DNA of 64,000 nt, from NCBI GenBank assembly GCA_028551475.1, contig CM052356.1, positions 72,001-136,000 on the forward strand, in the 5' to 3' direction. A program made the position numbers and the translations under genes. The first letter of the stretch is position 1. Each line of letters starts with the position of its first letter. The notes below the pieces were generated by a model that did no database searches, was not told the origin of the DNA, and worked only from the letters and a program-made list of their open reading frames with translations. The DNA comes from Casuarina equisetifolia (lineage: Eukaryota; Streptophyta; Magnoliopsida; Fagales; Casuarinaceae). Positions 10,915 through 20,954 of this stretch are shown one piece after another.

Positions 10915-13061
10915 TGCCTCTTCCTCACAAGCATCTGCCGCTCAAATTCCCCGGCTTTCCATTCGCCCAAACAAGGCCTTTCGGCACGTTATCTTCCCTC
11001 TTGAGCCTCTGCACCGAGCCACAACAGCTTCGACAAATCCATGCCAGGTTCACCCTCCATGGCTTGCACCAAAACCAAGCACTCTCTTCCAAACTCATCG
11101 ATTGCTATTCCAGTCTTGGACTCCTGCAGCTCTCACAACAGGTTTTTAAGTCCATTAGCAACCCAAGTTCGGTTCTTTACAACGCGAACTTGAGAAGTTT
11201 GTCGAAGTTTGGTGAACATGAGCAAACCCTTTCGGCGTACCAAGAAATGGTCATGAATTCCATGTTCCCGGATGAGGATACCTACCCTTCTGTTCTGAGA
11301 GCATGTTCTTCATTGCCAGATGTTGAATGTGGGAAAAAGGTCCATGGCCATGTGCTGAAAATGGGTTTTGATTCTTTTAATCTGGTGGGTGCTGCTTTGG
11401 TAGAGATGTATAGAAACTGCGGCGATTTTGACAGTGATCACCAACTGGCTGTAAGAATATCTATTTGCGATTTGGATTCTTGGAATTCTTTGATTATTGA
11501 GGCTTCTCAAAATGGAAATGCAGAGGAGTGTTTTGGCCTGTTTGAGAGAATGAGGATGAAGAGAGTCAAACCGGATTCAGTTACCATGATTAATTTGTTG
11601 AGGTCTAGCGTTGATTTGAGGATATTACAAGCAGGAAAGGCTATTCATGGTTTGGTTGTTATGAGCAACTTGTGTAAGGATTTGTCAGTGAATACTGCAC
11701 TATTGTCTATGTACGCTAAGTTGGCCAGTCTCAGAGATGCAAAATTTCTATTCGAGAAAATGCCTGACAAGGACTGTGTGATCTGGAATATAATGATATC
11801 AGGGTATTCCCAAAATGGTTACCCGGAGAAATCCCTTGAAATATTAAGGTGTATGGTAAGGGTAGGTGTTAGAGATGATCTATTCACTGCATTAGCTGTG
11901 ATTTCTTCAATTACACAGTTGAAGTGCATTGAGTGGGGCAAAGAACTGCATGCTCATGTAATGAGAAATGGTTCTGACTACCAAATCTCAGTTCATAATT
12001 CTCTCATTGGTATGTATTGCGAGTGCAATCATTTAACTTCTGCAAGGAAGATTTTTGACTCTTTGGTAAACAAGACTCTGGTTTCATGGACAACAATCAT
12101 TAAAGGATACGTAACCCATGATCAATCTATTGACGCTTTGTCTCTCTTCAGCAAGATGAAAGCGGAAGGAGTAAGAGCGGATTTTGTTACAGTTATTAAC
12201 ATTTTCCCTGCTTGTGTGAATATTGGGGCGTTAGAAAATGTAAAATACCTTCATGGTTATTCATTAAAATTGGGTCTTAACCTACTTTTCTCTGTCAATA
12301 CGGCAATGCTCATTAGCTATGCAAATTGCGGATGCATAGAGATGGGCCGGAAGATTTTTGATGAGGAGAATACCAATGGAAAAGATCTGATCATGTGGAA
12401 CTCAATGATCAGTGCATATGCTAAGCATGGGGACTGGTCTAAATGTTTTGAGTTGTACAAACAAATGAAGGATTCAAATTTGAGGCCAGATCAAGTAACT
12501 TTTCTTGGGCTATTGACAGCATGTGTAAATTCTGGCCTTGTTGAGGAAGGGCAGGAGTGTTTCAGGGAGATGACGGAAACTTATTGCCTTCAACCAAGAA
12601 AAGAGCACTACGCTTCCATGGTGGATTTATTGGGGCGTGCTGGGAAAGTGAATGAAGCCAGAGAACTTATAGAAACTATGCCATTCAAACCAGATGCTCA
12701 GGTTTGGGGTCCATTATTAAATGCCTGCAAGATGCATTCAGAAACCAGGCTTGGGGAGTTTGCTGCGGAGAAGCTTTTAACCTTGGAACCAAAAAACGTT
12801 GGAAATTACATATTGCTCTCCAATATTTATGCTGCAGCTGGAAAGTGGGATGGGGTTGCTAAAATGAGGACCTTTCTTAGAGATCAAGGATTGAAGAAAA
12901 CCCCGGGCTCTAGCTGGCTAGAAGTGAACGGACATGTTCAAGAGTTTCGTGTTGCTGATTGGTCTCATCGTAGGACTGAGGATATGTACACCATTTTACG
13001 AAATGTAGAGTTGGAAATCCAGGAAGCGAGAAAGAGGAGCTCAGAAATAGTCTTTGAGTAG
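10893..13061 (+). CDS. Pentatricopeptide repeat protein, PLS class with E/E+ tail
   Basis: Intronless 722-aa protein. Tandem 31-36-residue PPR units run from about residue 40 to 620, with many recognisable helices such as 'VWNIMISGYSQNGYPEKSLE' and 'MVDLLGRAGKVNEARELI'. The C-terminus has the E and E+ signature (PGSSWLEVNGHVQEF near 655-670), but there is no DYW deaminase domain. Such proteins bind specific organelle RNAs and act mainly in C-to-U editing, recruiting a deaminase in trans (family knowledge). The first ~40 residues are hydrophobic and basic, compatible with mitochondrial or plastid targeting. An alternative start is Met-8 (10914). The individual orthologue was not recognised. 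The leader is a copied BAHD fragment, so the annotated start may differ from the ancestral one. Confidence 0.93.
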   Translation: MHQIHWLMPLPHKHLPLKFPGFPFAQTRPFGTLSSLLSLCTEPQQLRQIHARFTLHGLHQNQALSSKLIDCYSSLGLLQLSQQVFKSISNPSSVLYNANLRSLSKFGEHEQTLSAYQEMVMNSMFPDEDTYPSVLRACSSLPDVECGKKVHGHVLKMGFDSFNLVGAALVEMYRNCGDFDSDHQLAVRISICDLDSWNSLIIEASQNGNAEECFGLFERMRMKRVKPDSVTMINLLRSSVDLRILQAGKAIHGLVVMSNLCKDLSVNTALLSMYAKLASLRDAKFLFEKMPDKDCVIWNIMISGYSQNGYPEKSLEILRCMVRVGVRDDLFTALAVISSITQLKCIEWGKELHAHVMRNGSDYQISVHNSLIGMYCECNHLTSARKIFDSLVNKTLVSWTTIIKGYVTHDQSIDALSLFSKMKAEGVRADFVTVINIFPACVNIGALENVKYLHGYSLKLGLNLLFSVNTAMLISYANCGCIEMGRKIFDEENTNGKDLIMWNSMISAYAKHGDWSKCFELYKQMKDSNLRPDQVTFLGLLTACVNSGLVEEGQECFREMTETYCLQPRKEHYASMVDLLGRAGKVNEARELIETMPFKPDAQVWGPLLNACKMHSETRLGEFAAEKLLTLEPKNVGNYILLSNIYAAAGKWDGVAKMRTFLRDQGLKKTPGSSWLEVNGHVQEFRVADWSHRRTEDMYTILRNVELEIQEARKRSSEIVFE

Positions 13062-13357
13062 TTTATCAAAGGATTTACGCCCTTTGGTGTGTCTAAAATG
13101 AAAAGTGCAGGCTATTGCCTTTAATAGCGTTGTCCCGAAGATGGAATGATCTCAAAAGAGGTAAAATCCCAAGAAGGGCTTTAGGATTGAAATACAATTT
13201 TTAGCAACCATATCATGGAGCATTTTGACTATCAACCACTTAAGCCAATTTTCATTTTCAGGGGCCTTTTTTCATGGTTGGCCCTGCAGATTAATTTGAT
13301 CCTTGAACCATCCCCAGACAATCAGATGATGCTATCTTTTATGGTTCTGGCTCTGAT

Positions 13358-14607
13358 CTCATGATGGTGCATTAACTGATTTAGTAAATCTTTATGTTTT
13401 TTGACAAATCATAACATTAATTCCTGCCCTGATAGCTTAGATTCTAATAGAGAGAGGTTAAGTTCTTATGTCATTTAGTCTTGTGCTTAGTTGCTCAAAT
13501 ATAACCTTAGTGGTTATGCCTGATTTCGACTTTCAGATAGCAAAGGCGAGCTTATGTCTGGGGTGATTGATGCAGGTTTTGTTCAGGTCGCTACATCAAG
13601 GCCCCAGGGTTGGTATCTGGTATGCTGGGGTTACCTCACTATACCTGATGATTAGAAGAATACCTGTTATGGATGATCCTGAGCAGTGAGAATCATCGCC
13701 TTTGCAAGTGCCTCTAGTACACCTGAGTTTTTCATCTTCGTGCCCCATTTAACCATGGGTAGTTGCAAAGCTACTCAACTGTGAATTCTCATTCCCTATG
13801 GTATTCATCATCCCACAATTGGTAATCTGTTCTATGATATGTGTAAATTAGATCCCTTGTATAAAAGAAACATCATCTTATCACAGGATCTCTACGAGAA
13901 AAAAAAAAAAAAATTCCTTCTAGAAAGCTGCAAGATTGGTGTGAAGCAAATACAAAGAGGCCAGAATTCCTTGAGTTAGTCCTAAGATCACTCTTTGATC
14001 TTGTGAGCGTTTAACAGTGAATCCTAGAATGAGGATCAGTGCCGGAAGCTCTGAACCACGATTTCTTTGCTTCCTGTCATGGAGGCCTGAGAAAGGACAG
14101 CACGCGCAGGCAGTGTGTCAACTGGGAATGTACTACTGGTCATCCTTCAAATGGACAATGCAACATCAAACATGTGAAGATTTCTGGAGATCCAAGGTTG
14201 ATCAACTTTGTGAAGCGTTATTCCTACATTTTTTTAGCTTTCAGCTCTTAGTTTTATGATAGCAAATTTGTGCGGTTGGAAGTGTAAATGATCAGATACT
14301 CATCCGAATTCAGTTCTTGGGTTGGCTTGTTCAGCTTCTTGTAGTTTTCCAAAATTTTGAAATAGACGGATATAAATAAAAACGGTAAGAAAAGCTGAAA
14401 GATATATTTGGCCTCATAGGAAAAGGTTACGTTAACTGGTGCTTCCTATCAGATTTTGGTCAAATGCCTCTTCTTGTGTTATTAATTAAACAGTAACCAG
14501 AAATGATTACTGTCTAGGGATGAAATACTGAACACAGAATTCCTTAATGTCCCATCTTCGAAGGTAACTGCGGTCGCCTTGATTTATCTAGGCCTGTAAA
14601 ATGAAAA
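13358..14607 (+). pseudogene. Broken second copy of the CDC7-like 3' end
   Basis: Matches 9285-10600 of the CDC7-like gene: intron 12, exon 13 (13575-13687), remnants of exon 14, exon 15 (13889-14194) and 3' UTR. The 5' part of exon 14 is deleted, exon 15 contains a run of about 15 A and frame-breaking changes, and the acidic residue of the DIW motif is lost (GIW). No kinase N-lobe is present, so it cannot encode a kinase. The copy is cut at 14607 by a Copia insertion. Possible continuation of its flank reappears at 26702-26770. Confidence 0.88.
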
Positions 14608-14746
14608 TGACAAGAAAGAGAAAGGAAGCAATTGGAAAGGAGAGAGAGTTGCTGGAAAACTATAGAATAATATTGCTTAATTGTAAATGATTATAAGGTG
14701 TCCTTCTTATAATACAAGGTCTTGACTACAGAGGAATAGTTATAAC
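14608..14746 (-). repeat. Copia-1 3' LTR, outer half
   Basis: Matches the right LTR around 26455-26560 and is interrupted at 14746 by the solo LTR. Starts TGACAAG next to the GAAAA duplication. Confidence 0.75.
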
Positions 14747-15723
14747 TGTTGGGTTTTATGGCTTAATAAGAAGGGGGTTGAATTGGTTAAGTTAAGACTT
14801 GATCACAATTTTTGTAGTCTAAAAATGGTTCTAAGTGTTCATACAAATCACACAATTATGGCAAGCATACAACAAGCAAGTTCTTACAAAATACACACCA
14901 ATTAATCACAAAACAACAAGCTATTATCAATTGGAGGACAATTTAACCAATGGGAAAGACAACAAGCTAATATCATGTAAATGGCTAGATAGTTATCAAT
15001 AATTAGCAAGTCAAATCCGAGTAAGTAAAGGGAAGAGAAACACTAGATTTACCATGGTGGTTTGGCACTCAGTTTTTGAGCCCTACGTTTACCTTCTTTT
15101 CCTTCAATCTAACCAATTAAAGTCTCCTTTACTCAAACTAGATTAGGAGAAAACATTCTCCCTAATCCAACCAATTTCTTCTCAAAGGAATTATCAAGTA
15201 CAGTTACAAGATATGATTAAAAGATCATGTATAATAGCAAATTCCCAAATAATGTAATAGTTTGTAGAATATTGCTAATAAAAAGTGCTATTTAGGTATG
15301 AATAATGAATATCCAAGCTCCAATCACAAAACCCTCAAATTAGAACAAATTAAGGGTTTAGATTTCTTACAATGTTTATGTGTAATATATATTTTGAATG
15401 TAATTAGCACATAAACAAAGAGATACAAGATACAATTGATGATAAAATCAAAGAGTAAAGTGATTAAATAGAAATCACCGAAAGCCTTATGGGTCACCGA
15501 ATAATGAACAACTTCAGTAGTTAATCGAATAAGCTTAAAGATCTTTTATTTGTAGAGAGAATGCTTCAAGTAGTTGTATATTCACACCACTCTCTTCAAA
15601 CTTTTCTTTAAGTAGAGAAGATAGATCTAGGGTTTTTCAAATCAAATCAGAATCATACGCTTTTTCCCGTTAGAAATAATGAGCAACCCATTAAGTCAAG
15701 CTTAAATAATTTCTCAGAAACCA

Positions 15724-16067
15724 TGTAAGGATTTTAACTCACAACAGAGCAATAGAGAAATTAGGAGATTCACAATGGAACCTCATCTAACAACAAGCAT
15801 GCAACATCCAAGAGAAAAACAACAAACATAGCATTTCGATTCAAGTAGGATTCTGCACTAACTTGAATAGTTAAGATTCGACAACAATCCATCCTTTCTC
15901 CAGATGGACAGCGTGGTTGAATAGCAAGTTTCCGGATAGCCCCCTTCTCGAATCTTCCCTCTCCTTTTTATTGATTCTTGGTCTTTTCCCTTCAGACCAA
16001 AATGCACCGCATGATTTATGAGCATAAATTACCTCATTGCCCCATTGCTAGTGCTTATCCCATAACA
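15724..16067 (-). repeat. Gypsy-1 3' LTR
   Basis: 344 bp, TGTAAGG…CATAACA on the + strand, paired with 19721-20064. Confidence 0.95.
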
Positions 16068-16150
16068 ATCCCTACCCCTTCAAAGGATCCTTGTCCTTAA
16101 GGGTTAATCTAGAACGAGGGAAATTTTCTGCGAATATATTCAATATCCTC

Positions 16151-18757
16151 CTAAGTAGGTTGACATTTAGGAGATTCTGACCATTGAATTAAAAGATCTA
16201 CTCTAGCTTCATCTCCCCTCCTCACTAGACGGCGATCCAATACTTTTAAGGGCTCCATAAGTAATCTGCCTTCCCCATCAATTAGCGGCACTCCCGGATA
16301 CATCTTGCAATGTTTACCAATAGCCTTTTTGAGTTGGGACACATGGAAGATGGGGTGGATGGTGGTCTCTGGTGGTAAGGCTAGTTTGTAAGCCACTTTC
16401 CCCACTCATTGGGTAATCATGAAGGGCCCATAATAACGTGGGGATAACTTATAATCTCGCCTCTGTGATAAAGAGTACTAACAGTAGGGCTGGATCTTCA
16501 AATACACCAAATCTCCCACTACAAACTCACGTTCAGTCCTCTTCTTGTTTGCATAGAATGTCATGTGTTCTTGGCTTGCCTGAAGATGAGAGCGAATCAA
16601 TTACAACCGTTGTACACACTTTTGGAGGAAATCCCTCATGGCTTCATCTGTAATGGCAGCATAGTTATGATAAGGGGGCTATCGTGGTTTGTAACCATAC
16701 AAGGCTTCAAAAGGGGTCGTGTTGAAGGAAGAGTGATAATTGGTATTATACCACCATTCTGCTAATGCAAGCCAAGAATACCATCGTTTGGGCCTTTCCC
16801 TACTAGAACATCTCAAGTATTGCTCCAAACATTGGTTCACTCTTTTAGTTTGTCCATCTGTCTGAGGGTGATAAGAAGTACTACGATGGAGCTTCACTCT
16901 TAGAAGTTTAAATAATTCTTCCCATAATTTACTCAGAAATAGAGCATCCTTGTCACTCATAATAGTCATAGGAAGACCATGCAACTTGGCAACTCCCTCC
17001 ATAAAGGTGGCTACGACCTGTGAAGCTGAGAAGGGGTGACTCAACCCTGTGAAATGGGCATATTTTGTGAAATGATCTACCACCACCAGGATGGTATCCT
17101 TGCCTTCACTTTTGGGTAGCCCTTCAATGAAATCCATGCTAATTTCTTGCCATGCTTGCTCAGGAAGTGGCAAAGGTTGCAATAAGCCCGAATATGAAAC
17201 TTTTTCAGATTTATACCGTTGACAAATGTCACATTTAGACACACAAACAACAACCATCTATTTCATCGCTGGCCAATGAAAATGTTGCTGAATCCGTTTA
17301 AGTGTTCCTGTAATTCCAGAATGACCACCGATGCCAGAATCATGCAATTGTTGAATGATAGTTTCCCGCAACTTCCCATGTTGCCCTATTACAATCTTGC
17401 CATGATACCGCAATACTCTGTTACTCAAGCGATATCCTGGATGACTGCCAGGGTCTATCACCAAGCCTTCCAGAATGGTTCGTAACTTATCATCCCTTTC
17501 ATAACTCTGTATCACCTCTTACACCCACAGTGGAAGGAGGGCAGAAGTAGTTTGCAATTGAAGTGATTTCTCCTTAGAAGGAAGTCTAAAAAGTGCATCA
17601 ACTATTCGATTCTCATGACCTTTGTGGTACTGAATCTCATAATCAAATCCCCACAATTTAGTGAGCCACTTCTGTTGCTCTGGGGTGAAAACTCTCTGTT
17701 GCAATAAATGTTTCAAACTAGAATGGTCAGTTCGAATTATAAAATGATTACCTAGTAAGTAAGATCTCCATCTCTGAACCGCCATAACAATAGCCAATAG
17801 CTCTTTCTCATAGGTAGAGAGCCCCAAATGTCTCTGTGATAAGGCTTTGCTCAAGTAAGCAATGGGGTGACCTTCCTGCATCAGGACTACTCCTATACCT
17901 CCATAACTGGCATCTGTTTCCACTACAAAAGGTTTCTTAAAATTTGGTGGAGTCAATACTGGTGTAGAACTCATGGTTCTCTTCAGTTCTTCAAATGCTG
18001 CTTGGGCATCTTCATTCCACTTAAAACTATTTTTCCTCAATAAGAGAGTTAACGGTCTAGTGAGCTATCCGTAGTTTCTCACGAACCTTCGGTAATAACC
18101 TGTTAACCCAAGGAACCCTCGAAGCTCCTTTAATGATGTGGGCCGTGGCCAGTGAAACATACTTTCGATCTTACGAGGATCAGCCTCAATTCCTTTGTCT
18201 AAAATAACATGGCCCAAATAATCAATCTGACGCTGAGCAAAGGAGCACTTACTTCTCTTAGCAAACAAGTGATGTTCCCTTAACTTGCGAAGAACCAAAC
18301 AAAGGTGATGGCAATGGCTCTGTAAATCTGCACTATAAACCAGAATATCATCAAAAAATATAAGAACAAATTTACGCAAGTATGGCTTGAAGGTCGAGTT
18401 CATGAGAGCCTGAAATGTAGCTGGGGCATTGGTGAGTCCAAAAGGCATGACCAAGAACTCATAGTGCCTGTGATGGGTCTGAAAAGTTATCTTGTAAACG
18501 TCTGCAGGATGCATCCTCACCTGATGATACCCCGATCTCATATCTAATTTGGAAAACCATGAAGCTCCATGTAACTCATCTAATAACTCATCAATAACTG
18601 GAATGGGAAACTTATCTTTAATAGTGAGATTGTTCAAAGCCCGATAATCAACACAGAAATGCCATGTTCCATCATTTTTTCTGACCAGCAAAATTGGAGA
18701 AGCAAAGGGACTAGTACTATGGCGGATGATCCCTGTGGCTAGCATCTTTTCCACCAT
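16151..18757 (-). pseudogene. Gypsy-1 pol relic: RT, RNase H, integrase, chromodomain
   Basis: A single frame broken only by stop codons. RT (18757-18065) shows the fingers DYRALN motif, MPFGLTNAP and the catalytic FFDDILVYS. RNase H (18040-17519) shows VVETDAS…LSTYEKELLA. The integrase zinc-finger region is at 17515-17258 and its core at 17257-16679 (MDFIEGLP, VVVDHFTKYAHF, HPQTDGQT). A chromodomain-like tail at 16405-16151 has VLDRR…LIQWSESP. Stops at the RT, RNase H and integrase junctions abolish function. Confidence 0.92.
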
Positions 18758-18853
18758 TTTCTCGATTTCTCCTTTTTGGACAAACGAATTTCGATGAGGC
18801 CTTAAATTAACTAGTTCACTGCCTGAGCAGAGGGGAATACAATGATCAAACTC

Positions 18854-19652
18854 TCACGGAGGGGGAAGCTGTGAAGAGTTCTCAAATACATCCATGAACT
18901 TTGTTAAAAGACTAGTTATCTCTGAGGGCATGGTATCTGTCTGAGGTACTATAGCACTCAATTGTAACTGTTCTGACTCCCACTCATTCGTGCTATTAAG
19001 ACTTATAACTGATAAGGACCCTTCCACTCTCTCCAATCCGCGGAGGTGAACTGTTTTCCTTCCTACTTGCACGGATAATACATTTCCCTTAATGTCCAAC
19101 TGGATCGGATTAACAGATCTTATCCATTGCATACCCAACACCATTGGGGGCCAGATCTGGCTCACCAATTTGGGTCTTTGCTGAAGCCTTTGCCGTGCTG
19201 GCTGATGGTTCACGGCCTGAGAGAAAAGCTCATCTAACTGTAGAGGGTTCAAGGACCTCGGTAGTGACCATACATGTGGACGGCCCTTTTTGGCTTGCTG
19301 GTTTCTAGTTACCCATACTAGGTTATGGTGAATTGGTGTGGCCCACAACAGTAGCCATTTCATCCTCCTCTTCTGCTGTAACATCCTCCAAGGTGACTAC
19401 ACCTTCTGACTCTAGAGCAACAATCTGGACCTTGGGGTCCGTACTTTGGCGCGCTGTGAGTTGAGCGGCCACAGTCTCTAAAAAACCAAAGATGCGATCC
19501 ATCTTGTTTTCAAAACGATTTAGATGCCCGTCTAAACGGGTCTTACATGAGGACTGAGAAACTTTCAAAGCCTCCAAGGCTGTTGTGGTCTCTCGAAGAT
19601 GGCCCTCAAATTTGTTCTCCAATGTTTGTAACTGTGCTTCCAAGTTTGACAT
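18854..19652 (-). pseudogene. Gypsy-1 gag N-terminus and protease remnant
   Basis: 19652-19323 is a coiled-coil gag N-terminus (about 109 aa). 19384-18854 is in a different frame and carries only the end of the protease-RT linker (LGMQWIRSVNPIQLD, then TKFMDVFE). The capsid, zinc knuckle and protease active site are missing, so an internal deletion joined the two parts out of frame. Confidence 0.8.
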
Positions 19653-19706
19653 GACTTGATTCCTAGTGGTAATTATGGTTTCTCACCCCCACAGTGCCAG
19701 ATCAGC

Positions 19707-19718
19707 GCTCTGATACCA
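19707..19718 (-). other. Gypsy-1 primer-binding site (initiator tRNA-Met)
   Basis: The minus strand reads TGGTATCAGAGC two bases inside the 5' LTR, a perfect plant initiator-tRNA-Met match. Confidence 0.93.
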
Positions 19719-19720
19719 CT

Positions 19721-20064
19721 TGTAAGGATTTTAACTCACAACAAAGCAATAGAGAACTTAGGAGATTCACAATGTAACCTCATCTAACAACAAGCATGCA
19801 ACATCCAAGAGAAAAACAACAAACATAGCATTTTGATTCAGGTAGGATTCTGCACTAACCTGAATAGTTAAGATTTGGCAACAATCCAGCCTTTCTCCAG
19901 GTGGACGGCCCGGTTGAACAACAAGTTTCCGAATAGCCCTCTTCTCGAATCTTCCCTCTCCTTTTTATTCATTCTCGGTCTTTTCCTTTCAGACCAAAAC
20001 ACACTGCATGATTTATGAGCGTAAATTACCTTATTGCCCCACTGCTAGTGCTTATCTCATAACA
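19721..20064 (-). repeat. Gypsy-1 5' LTR
   Basis: 344 bp, paired with 15724-16067. Confidence 0.95.
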
Positions 20065-20284
20065 AACCAAAGCTGACTATTCTGACACCCCATCTCCTCC
20101 AAAATCCTCCCATTGAGGATTTAGTGCTGCAAAGAGAACAAAGCTTTTCTGGAGATCGTTTTGAACTTGAAAACACCGATTAGGGCAAATAGTCGATTGA
20201 TTTTCTTAAGTGGTCTTGACTTCAAGTTAAATGACATCGTTTTGATAAGTGCAGGCTTCTAAGACAAGTACGGGCCTTGACAGA

Positions 20285-20385
20285 TCATGGGCCAGCTTTT
20301 AATAATCACAAGCTAAATTTTAACAATCACGGGCCAGCTTTTAACCATCACAGGTCAACCTTTAACAATCATGGGCCAACATATA
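20285..20385. repeat. Short tandem repeat, ~26-28-bp units
   Basis: Four diverged units share 'atcacgggccagcttttaa'. The array lies in the right part of the solo LTR and has no coding content. Confidence 0.6.
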
Positions 20386-20802
20386 ATAAGCTCAATCCAG
20401 TATACGTTTGACTAGCTAAGGTTGATCCAATGATAAAAAATTAACTTGAGTTTGATCTATCATATGGTTTCGCTTGAATTAATCATCAAACTTGGATAAT
20501 ACTTCTCATAGAATTATCTTTTAATTTATTCCTTCAAAGCACAAAACCAAGTATCATTTTTCTTAAAATATATTTAAATATATTTTAAACATCATTCACA
20601 CAAGATATTTTTCAAGAACATTTTATGAAGATGTTTTATGAAGGAATGTAAGAACCCGAATACTTTATAATATCATTGATTGATATTATAATTTGTACAT
20701 CTTTTGCTTCCTATGATTTTCTTTTGAACATATGAAAAATATTTTTTAAACAAAACAATTCACAAATAGATTTTGTCACAACAAAACCCTTATTTTCCAA
20801 CA

Positions 20803-20946
20803 ATAACATAATGAAAAAATTTTTACTATACAAATTGACCTAATTTCCCAAACATAGAATACTATAATTATCCCAATATGGAATTAATCATAATAATATT
20901 AGGAGAATATCAATCATGTGATACTATGGCAACTATATCTCTAACA
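20803..20946 (-). repeat. Copia-1 3' LTR, inner half
   Basis: Matches 26560-26701, for example 'cccaaacatagaatactata' with one change. On the minus strand the LTR begins TGTTAGAG after the purine tract. Confidence 0.82.
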
Positions 20947-20954
20947 CTCCATTT

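Larger units (their letters stand above)
15724..20064 (-). mobile_element. Gypsy chromovirus LTR retrotransposon (Gypsy-1)
   Basis: Minus-strand element of 4.3 kb with 344-bp LTRs (15724-16067 and 19721-20064), TG…CA ends and duplication AACCA (15719-15723, 20065-20069). About 27 of 344 LTR positions differ by eye (~8%), mostly transitions. The primer site is at 19707-19718 and a purine tract lies next to 16068. A gag N-terminus and a single-frame pol with in-frame stops remain, but most of gag and the start of protease are deleted. The short LTRs and chromodomain suggest a Reina-type chromovirus, at low confidence. Confidence 0.93.
14747..20802. mobile_element. Solo LTR (~1.7 kb net), itself interrupted by a Gypsy element
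   Basis: Begins TGTTGG at 14747 and ends CCAACA at 20802, flanked by the duplication ATAAC (14742-14746 and 20803-20807) inside the Copia-1 LTR. Removing the nested Gypsy (15724-20064 plus one target duplication) leaves about 1.7 kb. That remainder has no coding domain and no internal repeat pair, so it reads as a solo LTR left by LTR-LTR recombination. The family was not identified. It also carries a short tandem repeat at about 20285-20385. Confidence 0.7.

Noticed and set aside
13575-14194. Second CDC7 copy as a functional kinase gene
   Set aside because: It lacks the N-lobe and catalytic loop, has a deleted exon 14 and a poly-A insertion in exon 15.
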